A stretch of DNA of 64,000 nt from Gimesia fumaroli (GTDB lineage Bacteria > Planctomycetota > Planctomycetia > Planctomycetales > Planctomycetaceae), in the NCBI RefSeq assembly GCF_007754425.1, contig NZ_CP037452.1:5121164-5185163 (forward strand), read 5' to 3'. Below are positions 49,753 through 58,255 of this stretch, one piece after another. Each line of letters begins with the position of its first letter. The stretch's first letter is position 1. The notes under the pieces are model-generated. The model ran no database searches and was not told the origin of the DNA. It saw nothing but the letters and a program-made list of their open reading frames with translations. The position numbers and the translations under genes were made by a program.

Positions 49753-51174
49753 ATGCAATCCCTCAAATGCTGCTCACTACTGCTCTCTTTATTTTTGACA
49801 ACAAATCTACTCCGGGCGGCTGACCAGCCGAATATCATTGTGCTGCTGGCCGATGACCTGGGCTATGGTGAACTCGGATGCCAGGGAAACCCACAAATAC
49901 CGACGCCGCATATCGACTCAATTGCAGCAGACGGAATCCGCTTCACCCAAGCATATGTCACCGCCCCGAATTGCAGCCCATCGCGTGCCGGCCTGTTGAC
50001 GGGAAAGATTCCTACTCGCTTCGGTTACGAGTTCAACCCTATCGGCGCACGGAATGAAGATCCGGGAACCGGCCTGCCCCCTTCTGAGCAAACGCTAGCC
50101 GAACTGTTACACGATCAGGGTTATACCACGGGATTGATTGGTAAATGGCACCTGGGTGGCGCTGCCGACTATCATCCTTATCGACATGGCTTTGATGAAT
50201 TCTTCGGCTTCGTCCACGAAGGGCATTACTTCGTCCCGCCCCCATATCCGGGTGTGACCACGATGCTGCGTCGTAAGGCGATTCCCGGCGGTAGCAAAGG
50301 ACGTTGGGTGAGCGACAATCTGATTTACTCTACTCATATGGGACACGATGAACCTGACTACGACGCTAATAATCCGATCATTCGTGGCGGGCAGCCGGTT
50401 GAGGAAACTGAATATTTGACCGATGCGTTTACGCGCGAAGCAGTCAGTTTTATTGATCGTCATCAGGACAAACCGTTCTTTCTTTACCTGGCCTACAATG
50501 CGGTGCACAGTCCTCTACAAGGCAAATTGGAAGACATGCATCGATTAAAACACATTGAAGACGTACACCGGAGAATCTTTGCGTCGATGCTGGTCTCTCT
50601 GGATGACAGCGTTGGAAAAATTCTCAAGCAATTACACAAGTCGCAGCTTGATCAGAAAACGCTGGTCATTTTTCTGAGTGATAACGGCGGCCCCACACGC
50701 GAACTGACTTCAAGTAATCTTCCCCTGCGTGGTGGAAAAGGCTCCATGTATGAGGGAGGCTTGCGGATTCCCTTTATGATGCGCTGGACGGGTACTTTGA
50801 AACCAAAGCAGACATTTTCTCAACCGATCAGCAGCATGGACATCTTCAGCACTTCAGCCGTGTTGGCTGGCGTAGAGGTTCCGGCAAATCTGGATGGTCG
50901 CGATCTGATGCCTTATCTGTTGCAACAGAAAACGGGCGCGCCGCATGAAGAACTATTCTGGCGTCAGGGAAACAGAGCCGCTCTCCGAAAAGGGAACTGG
51001 AAAATTGTCAATCATCGCCGACATCGAAAAACACCAGTCTGGGAACTGTTCAACATCGCCGAGGATCTGTCCGAGGAACAGGACCTTGCTTCACAGCAGC
51101 CAGAAAAGATGAACGAGTTGAAAGCGCGCTGGAATGAACTCAACGCACAAATGAAACCGCCGATTTTTCAATAA
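49753..51174 (+). CDS. Secreted arylsulfatase-type sulfatase
   Basis: The protein has 473 residues from ATG 49753, which yields a signal peptide (LKCCSLLLSLFLTTNLLRAA); upstream in-frame starts at 49684 and 49630 place it too deep. Canonical active site: NIIVLLADDLGYGELGCQG (Asp34, Asp35), the formylglycine motif C74-S-P-S-R78, GLIGKWHLGG, and VIFLSDNGGPTR. Sulfatases of this type remove sulfate from polysaccharides or other esters after oxidation of the cysteine by a formylglycine-generating enzyme, which is not in the window. It is convergent with another sulfatase gene, 8 bases apart. The substrate is unknown. Confidence 0.93.
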   Translation: MQSLKCCSLLLSLFLTTNLLRAADQPNIIVLLADDLGYGELGCQGNPQIPTPHIDSIAADGIRFTQAYVTAPNCSPSRAGLLTGKIPTRFGYEFNPIGARNEDPGTGLPPSEQTLAELLHDQGYTTGLIGKWHLGGAADYHPYRHGFDEFFGFVHEGHYFVPPPYPGVTTMLRRKAIPGGSKGRWVSDNLIYSTHMGHDEPDYDANNPIIRGGQPVEETEYLTDAFTREAVSFIDRHQDKPFFLYLAYNAVHSPLQGKLEDMHRLKHIEDVHRRIFASMLVSLDDSVGKILKQLHKSQLDQKTLVIFLSDNGGPTRELTSSNLPLRGGKGSMYEGGLRIPFMMRWTGTLKPKQTFSQPISSMDIFSTSAVLAGVEVPANLDGRDLMPYLLQQKTGAPHEELFWRQGNRAALRKGNWKIVNHRRHRKTPVWELFNIAEDLSEEQDLASQQPEKMNELKARWNELNAQMKPPIFQ

Positions 51175-51182
51175 CAGTGCGT

Positions 51183-52745
51183 TTAGTCTTGCCGTGCCGC
51201 GTCTGCACCAGGTCTGCTGCTGCCCTGCTTGATGATTTGGGCAAGCTGCTGCTTCAGTCGCTTTGTGACTGCGGGATGCTCTGCAGAAACGTCCGTTTTC
51301 TCTGCAGGATCGTTTGTCAGATTAAAGAGCTGGTACTGTGGCACTTTCGAATTTGCCAACTGCTGCTCCACGACGACGTTGCGGGCCGCCTTTTTGTCAT
51401 AGCGGTGCAGTTTCCATTCGCCGACCCGCAAAGCATAGGTACCATTATTGCCGTTATTCTGTTGTACGAGGTGATCACGACCTTGTGCCTTGTCTTTCCC
51501 TGACAGGGCATCCAGCACATTAAAACTGTCGCGGCAACTGTTTTGGGGAAGCGTCTGTTTTGTGAGCGCAGCCAGACTGGCGGGCAAATCGATTGTACAG
51601 ACGAGTTCATCGCTCACTCCGGGCTGGATGTGGCCTTTCCAGCGGGTAATGAAGGGTGTTCGCGTTCCCCCTTCGTAGACGCTGTATTTGCCGCCGGAAT
51701 AGGGGCCGGCAGCGCGGTGTTTTCCAATTTTTTCCAGTGCACCGTCCTGGTAGCCATCATCGAGCACTGGACCGTTATCGGAACAGAACACGACCAATGT
51801 ATTTTCCGCCAACTGCAGTCGATCGAGAGTTTTCATCAACTCACCCACGCACCAATCAAGCTGCACGATGGAATCGCCGCGAAATCCGAGTGATGTCTTT
51901 CCCTGAAATCGTTCGTGCGGCATGCGGGGGACATGAATATCATGTGATGAGAAAAACAGAAAGAAGGGTTTGTCTTTGTGCTGCTCGATAAATTCCCTGG
52001 ATTTCTCAACCCACTTATCAGCCAGATCTTCATCGCGGAATCGGGCGGCATGCCCTCCCGTATAAAAACCGATGCGGCTGATGCCGTTGTGAATGGTGGA
52101 GTTGTGCCCGTGCGACCAGTCCATTTTCAGACTATCACGGTGGGTTAAGCCGGTGGGGTGATCGGGGCTTGGTTTTTTGTTGCCCACCCACAACGGATCG
52201 GCGGGATCGAGATTGAGCACCCGATGGTCCTGCACATAAACCTGTGGTACACGATCGTTGGTCGTCGGCAACAGGAAACAGGTATCAAAGCCGATTTCCA
52301 GCGGCCCGGGCTTCAACTGTCCATTCCAGTCCGGCCCCCCATTTCCGCCCAGTCCCAAGTGCCATTTTCCAATCACTGCCGTGGTATAACCGGCGCGATT
52401 TAGAATAGAGGCGACTGTTTCCGTGCCCGGCTTGATAATCGCCGGTGCGTTCGGCGGTGCGATTCCCGTCCGTTCGCCGCGAAAGGCATAAGTGCCCGTC
52501 AGCAGTGAGTAGCGCGTTGGCGTGCAGGTCGAAGCTGAACAATAGCCTTTGGTGAATCGCAGGCCCTCGGCCGCCAACTGATCAATGTGCGGCGTTTTGA
52601 GTTCCGTGGCACCGTAACAGGAGACATCGCCGTAGCCCAGATCATCAGCCATAATCACGATGACATTCGGCGTTTCGGCAGATGTCTGTCGGTTTGACAA
52701 TCCCACTAGCATAATCAGAAACAGCATCAGGAGGTAGCGGCGCAT
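51183..52745 (-). CDS. Secreted arylsulfatase-type sulfatase
   Basis: The protein has 520 residues with a signal peptide (RRYLLMLFLIMLVGLSNRQT, cleavage near TSAE). It has MADDLGYGDVSCYG (Asp34, Asp35), C74-TPTR78, AVIGKWHLGLGG and LVVFCSDNGPVLDDG, so the active site looks complete. Its sequence is quite different from the convergent sulfatase and contains an extra segment (LLPTTNDRVPQVYVQDHRVL). Two sulfatases side by side suggest breakdown of sulfated polysaccharide, as is common in marine planctomycetes. Confidence 0.93.
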   Translation of the reverse strand: MRRYLLMLFLIMLVGLSNRQTSAETPNVIVIMADDLGYGDVSCYGATELKTPHIDQLAAEGLRFTKGYCSASTCTPTRYSLLTGTYAFRGERTGIAPPNAPAIIKPGTETVASILNRAGYTTAVIGKWHLGLGGNGGPDWNGQLKPGPLEIGFDTCFLLPTTNDRVPQVYVQDHRVLNLDPADPLWVGNKKPSPDHPTGLTHRDSLKMDWSHGHNSTIHNGISRIGFYTGGHAARFRDEDLADKWVEKSREFIEQHKDKPFFLFFSSHDIHVPRMPHERFQGKTSLGFRGDSIVQLDWCVGELMKTLDRLQLAENTLVVFCSDNGPVLDDGYQDGALEKIGKHRAAGPYSGGKYSVYEGGTRTPFITRWKGHIQPGVSDELVCTIDLPASLAALTKQTLPQNSCRDSFNVLDALSGKDKAQGRDHLVQQNNGNNGTYALRVGEWKLHRYDKKAARNVVVEQQLANSKVPQYQLFNLTNDPAEKTDVSAEHPAVTKRLKQQLAQIIKQGSSRPGADAARQD

Positions 52746-52835
52746 GGTGATTCTCTTAGTGATTAAGTGAATAGAAAAAAGAGAGAAAATGACAATAAAT
52801 CATCGTCCTCTAGCTTATTGAGTACGGTAATTAAA

Positions 52836-53537
52836 TCAGACTCTGTGTCCTACATACATCAGTTTGCCATAAGCGATGATCTGCTGTTTCGTCTGAAAAT
52901 ATGTGTTTAACAGAGTGAGAATCTTCTCTGGCTGACTGAGCCATTGTTCGTAAGTTACAATTTCCTGCTCAGTCATGATAGCAAACGCATCCAACTTCGA
53001 CCAAAGTTTTCTTAACAACCGAATTCTGCTGACAGAATGTACAAATCGCAGAAACGGCGTCTGCCAGGGTTCTACAATGACGATGTTCCCTCCCGGACGA
53101 AGCACGCGGTGTATTTCGCTTAAAGTCTGATCTAAATCTGCGGGGAGAACAGGCAGGTGATGTAGTCCACCCTGCACGATTAAGACGTCACGGCTCTGCG
53201 TTTCAAATTTTAACTCCCTGCAGTCACCGACGTACAATTGTGCTGGCCCCTGGTATTGCTCCAGTAGATGTGGAGACAGATCGACGCCTTCTGTCGAATG
53301 AAAACCCAGTTGTTGAAGGGCATGTAATCCAGTTCCCTGACCACAAAATAATTCGACGACACTTAAATCTTTGTCCCACTCATTAATACCGAGCTTCTGA
53401 AGTCTGTATATAAATTTTTTCAATTCCTGCGCAGGAGTTTCAAAGCGACGATAGGCGGCTTCCCAGATTTCATCACAGCATTCCATTCCCGGCTGCCAAT
53501 AATCGATCTGAGATGTTTTTTTTTGCTGTGATTTCAT
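52836..53537 (-). CDS. Class I SAM-dependent methyltransferase
   Basis: The protein has 233 residues. SVVELFCGQGTGLHALQQLG is the SAM-binding motif I, followed by GVDLSPHLLEQY, QGGLHHLP and EIHRVLRPGGNIVIVEPWQT, all of the Methyltransf_11 type. Its start overlaps the stop of the upstream glycosyltransferase by 4 bases (ATGA), so the two are translated together. The substrate may be a lipid-linked sugar or an isoprenoid acceptor, judged only from the coupling. Confidence 0.83.
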   Translation of the reverse strand: MKSQQKKTSQIDYWQPGMECCDEIWEAAYRRFETPAQELKKFIYRLQKLGINEWDKDLSVVELFCGQGTGLHALQQLGFHSTEGVDLSPHLLEQYQGPAQLYVGDCRELKFETQSRDVLIVQGGLHHLPVLPADLDQTLSEIHRVLRPGGNIVIVEPWQTPFLRFVHSVSRIRLLRKLWSKLDAFAIMTEQEIVTYEQWLSQPEKILTLLNTYFQTKQQIIAYGKLMYVGHRV

Positions 53538-54820
53538 TTGATGATACGTGGTGAGAGATCAGCGGAAGTCGTGCGTTTCTGATAGTGGGTGCTCCGGGAT
53601 TCAAAAGACTCAGCCGATGCCGACTCACCTCTATTATTTTTCAGAGAAGTTTGCTCATAGCTCCAGATTTCGACAACCTTCATCAGGATAAAGAAAATGG
53701 ATGTCTGCATCACGGTGAAGAGCGTGAATGCACCTGCAATCAAACGTGACCAGTGCAGCGTAATTGTGCGGGTCGAAGCATATTCGACAATACCCGGCCA
53801 GAGGAATCCCATTCCGAGTAAGGTAAACAGGCCGGTGATGAAGATAAGAGATTTCCCGCTAAACAGGCTGACCACGATTGACGACCAGAATCCAACCGAC
53901 TCTTCGCGCCGCGAACTAAGTTGTGCCATCCGGTTGGTCAATGCCGAAGCCAGCAGTAACATCATGCCAAAGGAACCAACCAGCTGGCAGACGACAAATC
54001 GATAGATCATCCACTCGTCCAGTCTGCGGTGCTGAAAGTAGAACTCCGCCGGATAGGCCGCCAGCAACAGGATGAATAAAACACATAACGTAAAGCCAGC
54101 CAGAAAGATTTTTTCCGGCCGATAACAGAGCACGCCTTCTCCGATGACTTTGAGAAACCGAAACCCATCCCAGAGCGCACTCAGTTTACTTTCCCCAATA
54201 CGTTCCTCGTATTTCATGGGGATCTCAATAATGCGCAGATGATTCATCAAAGCCCGTGCACTCATGGCCGGCGTGAAATGCAATCCATCCGGCAGCGGAT
54301 AAAGATGTTTGAGTGCTTGCCGCCGCACAACCCGCATACCACTGGCGGTATCGGTCACTTTTCGTCCACATAACAGACCCAGCAGAAACGCGAAGATACG
54401 GTTGCCTGTTCTGCGGATCATCGGCATTTGTGAGTCGGGGCCCAGGCGCGAGCCCAGTGTCACATCGGCATGTTCGGAAATCGTGGTCTGACAGAGTTGA
54501 GAAAAGAAACGTGGGTCACAAGTCCCGTCCGCATCTAGAAACCCAACCAGATCACCGCGCCCCTGCCGCCAGCCCTCTTTGATAGCTGCTCCATAACCCT
54601 GATTTTTTTCAAAAACGATAACTTGAATCTCATCATAGCTTTGCGCGATTTCAACCGTCCCGTCGGTCGATCCATCGCTGACCACAATGATTTCTACACC
54701 TTCTAAGCCTGATGAATGGATTATCTCTGCCCGCGCGTCCAGACAACGCGCGATGGTGTCTCCAATCGCGGCCTGCTCGTTTAAAGCTGGAATGACAATT
54801 GTAAGCCATTTATAATCCAT
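53534..54820 (-). CDS. Family 2 glycosyltransferase with C-terminal membrane helices
   Basis: The protein has 428 residues. The N-terminal GT-A domain has LTIVIPALNEQAAIGDTIAR, IIVVSDGSTDGTVEIAQSY, GYGAAIKEGWRQGRGDLVGF and FLDADGTCDP, which fits polyprenyl-phosphate (dolichol-phosphate-mannose-synthase-like) transferases, as do KVTDTASGMRVVRRQALK and KLSALWDGFRFLKVIGEG. Four C-terminal helices anchor it. It probably loads a sugar on a lipid carrier in the inner membrane. A methyltransferase overlaps its 3' end; a PMT-type transferase is divergent 284 bases away and could use the product. Confidence 0.87.
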   Translation of the reverse strand: MDYKWLTIVIPALNEQAAIGDTIARCLDARAEIIHSSGLEGVEIIVVSDGSTDGTVEIAQSYDEIQVIVFEKNQGYGAAIKEGWRQGRGDLVGFLDADGTCDPRFFSQLCQTTISEHADVTLGSRLGPDSQMPMIRRTGNRIFAFLLGLLCGRKVTDTASGMRVVRRQALKHLYPLPDGLHFTPAMSARALMNHLRIIEIPMKYEERIGESKLSALWDGFRFLKVIGEGVLCYRPEKIFLAGFTLCVLFILLLAAYPAEFYFQHRRLDEWMIYRFVVCQLVGSFGMMLLLASALTNRMAQLSSRREESVGFWSSIVVSLFSGKSLIFITGLFTLLGMGFLWPGIVEYASTRTITLHWSRLIAGAFTLFTVMQTSIFFILMKVVEIWSYEQTSLKNNRGESASAESFESRSTHYQKRTTSADLSPRIIK

Positions 54821-55104
54821 ACTTTACGACCCATTCCTATCGACTTGAATGTGCGGATTCCACAGGATCAACTGAAGAGTTCAGACGACAGCAGCAGTGA
54901 GAGACGGCTCGTCTAACAAAATAGTGAACAATGCATAATAAGGGACTTTACGGGGAATGGTCAACGAAATTTTGCCACTCCTGGCATGCGAACGATGGTC
55001 GATAAGATAGAAATACCAATTTTACAGCTCATCCGAGTTGGACCGAACTGCTGCCAACAGGCATCACCCTGACACATTCGGCTTGTCTGATGAACGATTG
55101 ATTC

Positions 55105-56799
55105 ATGAAAACAACTCTGATTCTCTTAACCTGTTATGTCTTCGCCGCCCTGGTGTTGCTCACACGTGTGGTGCCCACGCAATTCGTTCGTTTCAAAATC
55201 CTCAAGCCACTACGGGATAAGCTACCATTCCTGCGGTCTCCCCGACTGGCTTTGCTGACTGTATTTCTTCTCAGTTTTGTGCTCTCAGCTGGTATTTCTC
55301 AGTTGAAAAAACCGGTGCCCCGAATTCATGACGAGTTCAGTTATCTGTTAGCCTCTGATACATTTTCTCAAGGCAGGCTGACGAACCCAACACATCCATT
55401 TTGGAAACACTTTGAATCGTTTCATATCATCCATCACCCCTCTTACACCTCCAAATATCCCCCCGGACAGGGTCTGTTTCTGGCGACAGGTCAGGTATTG
55501 ACGGGACGACCCATTGTCGGCGCCTGGTTGAGTGTTGCGCTGGCGTGTGCGGCGATCTGCTGGATGCTGCAAGCCTGGGTACCCTTGCGATGGGCCTTCG
55601 CCGGAGGACTGTTATCTGCGCTCCACCCACTCATGATACTCTGGGGACAGAATTACTGGGGTGGCGCAGTAGCCGTTCTTGGCGGGGCGCTTTTATTTGG
55701 GGCCTTGCGTCGTCTGATCAAACTACCACAACTAAGTACAACGTTGATCTTTGGACTGGGTCTGTTTCTACTAGCAATCAGTCGACCCTTTGAAGGATTT
55801 CTAGCCGCAGTCTCAGCCACAGGCCTGCTGTTAATCTGGATGATACGACAAACCCAATTTCCCAAACCGGTTTTACTTCGCTCGATACTCTTACCATTGG
55901 CCGCTTCAGGTCTCTGTATCGGAGGCGCACTTTTGTTTTATAATTGGAGTCTGACTGGAGATACAACACGGTTTCCCTATCAGGTGCATGAAGAAACATA
56001 TTCGATCACACCGTTATTCATTTGGGGAATGCCCCGTGAAGTAGACATAATAAATCCGCATCTGGAACAGTTTCATACCGGCTGGTCATTCGATGCCTGG
56101 CAGAAACAGCAGGAGTTGAGTGGCTACCTTGATATGGTATTGCTCAAGCTAACCAGACTGGCGGGGAATCTGATTGTCTTTCCCCTGGGCATTTTGTTAC
56201 TGATGGTTCCCTGGGTCATCAAAGAGCGCTGGGGACGAGTGGCGCTCTCAATTGTGCTGCTGATCTGTCTGGTAAATCTGCTACTGACGACGTTTTTTCA
56301 ACCTCACTATCTCGCGCCCGTAATTCCTCTATTCTTTTTCATTTTCATTCAAGGTGCCCGGCACTGGCGTGTTGCCAAATGGAAAGATCGTCACCGGGGC
56401 CCCGTCTTCGTCGCTGGCTTATGTCTGATTTTTGTCGCCATGAGCTTGACGCGCGTCTGGCTCTTCACCACTGATCCTCGCCTGCCTGCGCAGTATGAGA
56501 TCGCGTCCCAACGATCAAAGTTACTGGAACAATTACAGCGAGATCCTGGAAAAGATCTCGTATTTGTTCAATATGACTCTGATCATGATCCTCATTTTGA
56601 ATGGATTTACAATCGGGCTGATATCGACAACGCTGACGTGGTCTGGGCGCACATTTTGGATGAAAAAGAAAACCAGCGACTGATCAAGCACTTTGCCGAC
56701 CGACAGGTCTGGTGGATCAATGCGGACGAGGATGTGATTGAGCTGAAACCGATAGAAAGCATGCCTGCGAATCCCATTCCGTCCAAGATAAATCGTTAA
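55105..56799 (+). CDS. Membrane glycosyltransferase of the PMT/GT39-like type
   Basis: The protein has 564 residues with about ten membrane helices. The first loop has PVPRIHDEFSYLLASDTFSQ, with the DE pair seen in ArnT/PMT enzymes, and later YPPGQGLFLATGQVLTGRPI. These enzymes move a sugar from a polyprenyl-phosphate carrier to a protein or lipid on the outer face of the membrane. A soluble C-terminal part (LQRDPGKDLVFVQYDSDHDP, NADVVWAHILDEKENQRL-like) ends the protein. No strong ribosome binding site precedes ATG 55105. It is divergent from the GT2/methyltransferase pair. Confidence 0.8.
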   Translation: MKTTLILLTCYVFAALVLLTRVVPTQFVRFKILKPLRDKLPFLRSPRLALLTVFLLSFVLSAGISQLKKPVPRIHDEFSYLLASDTFSQGRLTNPTHPFWKHFESFHIIHHPSYTSKYPPGQGLFLATGQVLTGRPIVGAWLSVALACAAICWMLQAWVPLRWAFAGGLLSALHPLMILWGQNYWGGAVAVLGGALLFGALRRLIKLPQLSTTLIFGLGLFLLAISRPFEGFLAAVSATGLLLIWMIRQTQFPKPVLLRSILLPLAASGLCIGGALLFYNWSLTGDTTRFPYQVHEETYSITPLFIWGMPREVDIINPHLEQFHTGWSFDAWQKQQELSGYLDMVLLKLTRLAGNLIVFPLGILLLMVPWVIKERWGRVALSIVLLICLVNLLLTTFFQPHYLAPVIPLFFFIFIQGARHWRVAKWKDRHRGPVFVAGLCLIFVAMSLTRVWLFTTDPRLPAQYEIASQRSKLLEQLQRDPGKDLVFVQYDSDHDPHFEWIYNRADIDNADVVWAHILDEKENQRLIKHFADRQVWWINADEDVIELKPIESMPANPIPSKINR

Positions 56800-56859
56800 C
56801 CATCTTCCGATTCATAGTTCTTCGAAAACACCTGGTGAATTCAAATGGCTTTCGAATCG

Positions 56860-57498
56860 TTATGGTTTCCCGGCCGCTGTCTTCTTTACGGGAGTCATCT
56901 CGACTCCGGACCGACTAAAAGCAATGGCCCGCGAACCGGAAGCCCCAACCATAACCGTTTCCATCAACGGCTTGTCTGCTGCCTCTTCTGAAGTCCAGGA
57001 CACAAGGAAGTTTGCCCCTGCCCCGCCACTACTGTCGCGTTCTTCCACCAGAAAATCGATCGTCTGAAGTGGTTCCAGTTTGAGCGTGCGATCCAGATAC
57101 GACTCAACCAGCTTGCCGTCCGTATCAAAGTATTCCACGGAATCCAGATAGATGGGTTGGTCTGAATCGATGTTACGGATACTCAATGTGGTTTCCAGAA
57201 GCAAGGGAGAACCCCCGTGATAATAGATGTGTGAGTAGCTGGGAACATACATCGAACGGCGGCGGGAAAACTTCTCCCGATCGATCTTACCTGCCGGGTA
57301 GAGACTGAGGTCCGGCGGTGTATAGCTGCGCGGTGGCACATATCTGATACGGTCTTCAATTGTAGTAAACCGGTTATCCAGATAAACAACCGCGCTGATC
57401 ATGATCAGGCTGATTACACACAACAGGAAAAACAGACCGATCCAGTTTTCACAAAACCAGAGGAACCAGTTGGGATACTCGCTTTTATTTTGTTGCAT
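56860..57498 (-). CDS. DUF3124 family membrane-anchored protein
   Basis: The protein has 212 residues. One helix (WIGLFFLLCVISLIMISAVV) precedes an outer domain with SMYVPSYSHIYYHGGSPLLL, LETTLSIRNIDSDQPIYLDS and VEYFDTDGKLVESYLDR, then SGGAGANFLVSWTSEEAAD. These are the hallmarks of DUF3124, whose role is unknown. It is probably periplasmic, tethered to the inner membrane. It is 60 bases from the convergent PMT-type gene. Confidence 0.85.
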   Translation of the reverse strand: MQQNKSEYPNWFLWFCENWIGLFFLLCVISLIMISAVVYLDNRFTTIEDRIRYVPPRSYTPPDLSLYPAGKIDREKFSRRRSMYVPSYSHIYYHGGSPLLLETTLSIRNIDSDQPIYLDSVEYFDTDGKLVESYLDRTLKLEPLQTIDFLVEERDSSGGAGANFLVSWTSEEAADKPLMETVMVGASGSRAIAFSRSGVEMTPVKKTAAGKP

Positions 57499-57635
57499 CG
57501 TGCACTCACTTTCCCTTCAAACAACTATTTCCGACTGTCGATAAGCGCGGGTTCTGTTTTCCCAGGGGAGCCAGATGATACGCCCGTTTTCCGGAATGTA
57601 TTAAACTACAGTGAGAACATTTTTGAAAGCGCGAT

Positions 57636-58238
57636 TCACAGATCAGAAGACTCCGGCAGATTTTTTTTTAATTCCTCAAGCTTTTCATTACAGTTCCTGA
57701 CCAGCGATTTCAATTGCGGATCGGATTGACCGGCGGCGTCGATCATGGAGCGATAGTACTGCACGATTTCTTCCGGACTGGCGCCGAAGTGTGTCCAGAA
57801 TTCCGCTTTGTCTTCTGTTTGCAGATCGAATAACATCGCTTCCAGATTATGCAGTTTGTCTGCCAACTCAATCGCACGAGCCCCCAGCGTCGCCTGGCGC
57901 ATCACCTGGATATGATCCTGCTTGCGATCCTGCCAGCTCCGCTTTTTCCCTTCTCGAGTCTCTTTTTCTTCCGTCATCTCTTTGACGTACTGAACCACAT
58001 CTTCAGAGAAAAGTTCTGCCAGTTCTTCGATGGTCAAATCCGTATCCTCAACGACATCATGCAGAACAGCCGCTGCCAGGATCGATTCCTCATGAAAGCC
58101 GGCTTTCGTGAGGATCAGGCAGACACTCAGTGGATGTGCGATATAAGGAATTCCGGATGATTTGCGTTTTTGAGACTTATGCGCCACAGCGGCCAGCCGG
58201 ACCGCATGTTCGACTATGGGGGAGTGAAGTGGTTCCAT
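57636..58238 (-). CDS. HD-domain phosphohydrolase (SpoT-hydrolase-like, stand-alone)
   Basis: The protein has 200 residues from ATG 58238. This start lies 17 bases past the ABC gene stop; a start at 58316 would overlap that gene by 61 bases. The domain has AVAHKSQKRKSSGIPYIAHP, AAVLHDVVEDTDLTIEELAE (HD at 60-61) and IELADKLHNLEAM, the metal ligands of the (p)ppGpp-hydrolase-type HD_4 domain. No synthetase domain is present, so it resembles small alarmone hydrolases (MESH1-like). Hydrolysis of (p)ppGpp is possible but not shown. It is the last gene of the ABC operon. Confidence 0.8.
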   Translation of the reverse strand: MEPLHSPIVEHAVRLAAVAHKSQKRKSSGIPYIAHPLSVCLILTKAGFHEESILAAAVLHDVVEDTDLTIEELAELFSEDVVQYVKEMTEEKETREGKKRSWQDRKQDHIQVMRQATLGARAIELADKLHNLEAMLFDLQTEDKAEFWTHFGASPEEIVQYYRSMIDAAGQSDPQLKSLVRNCNEKLEELKKNLPESSDL

Positions 58239-58255
58239 GCCTGTTTCTTTGAGGT

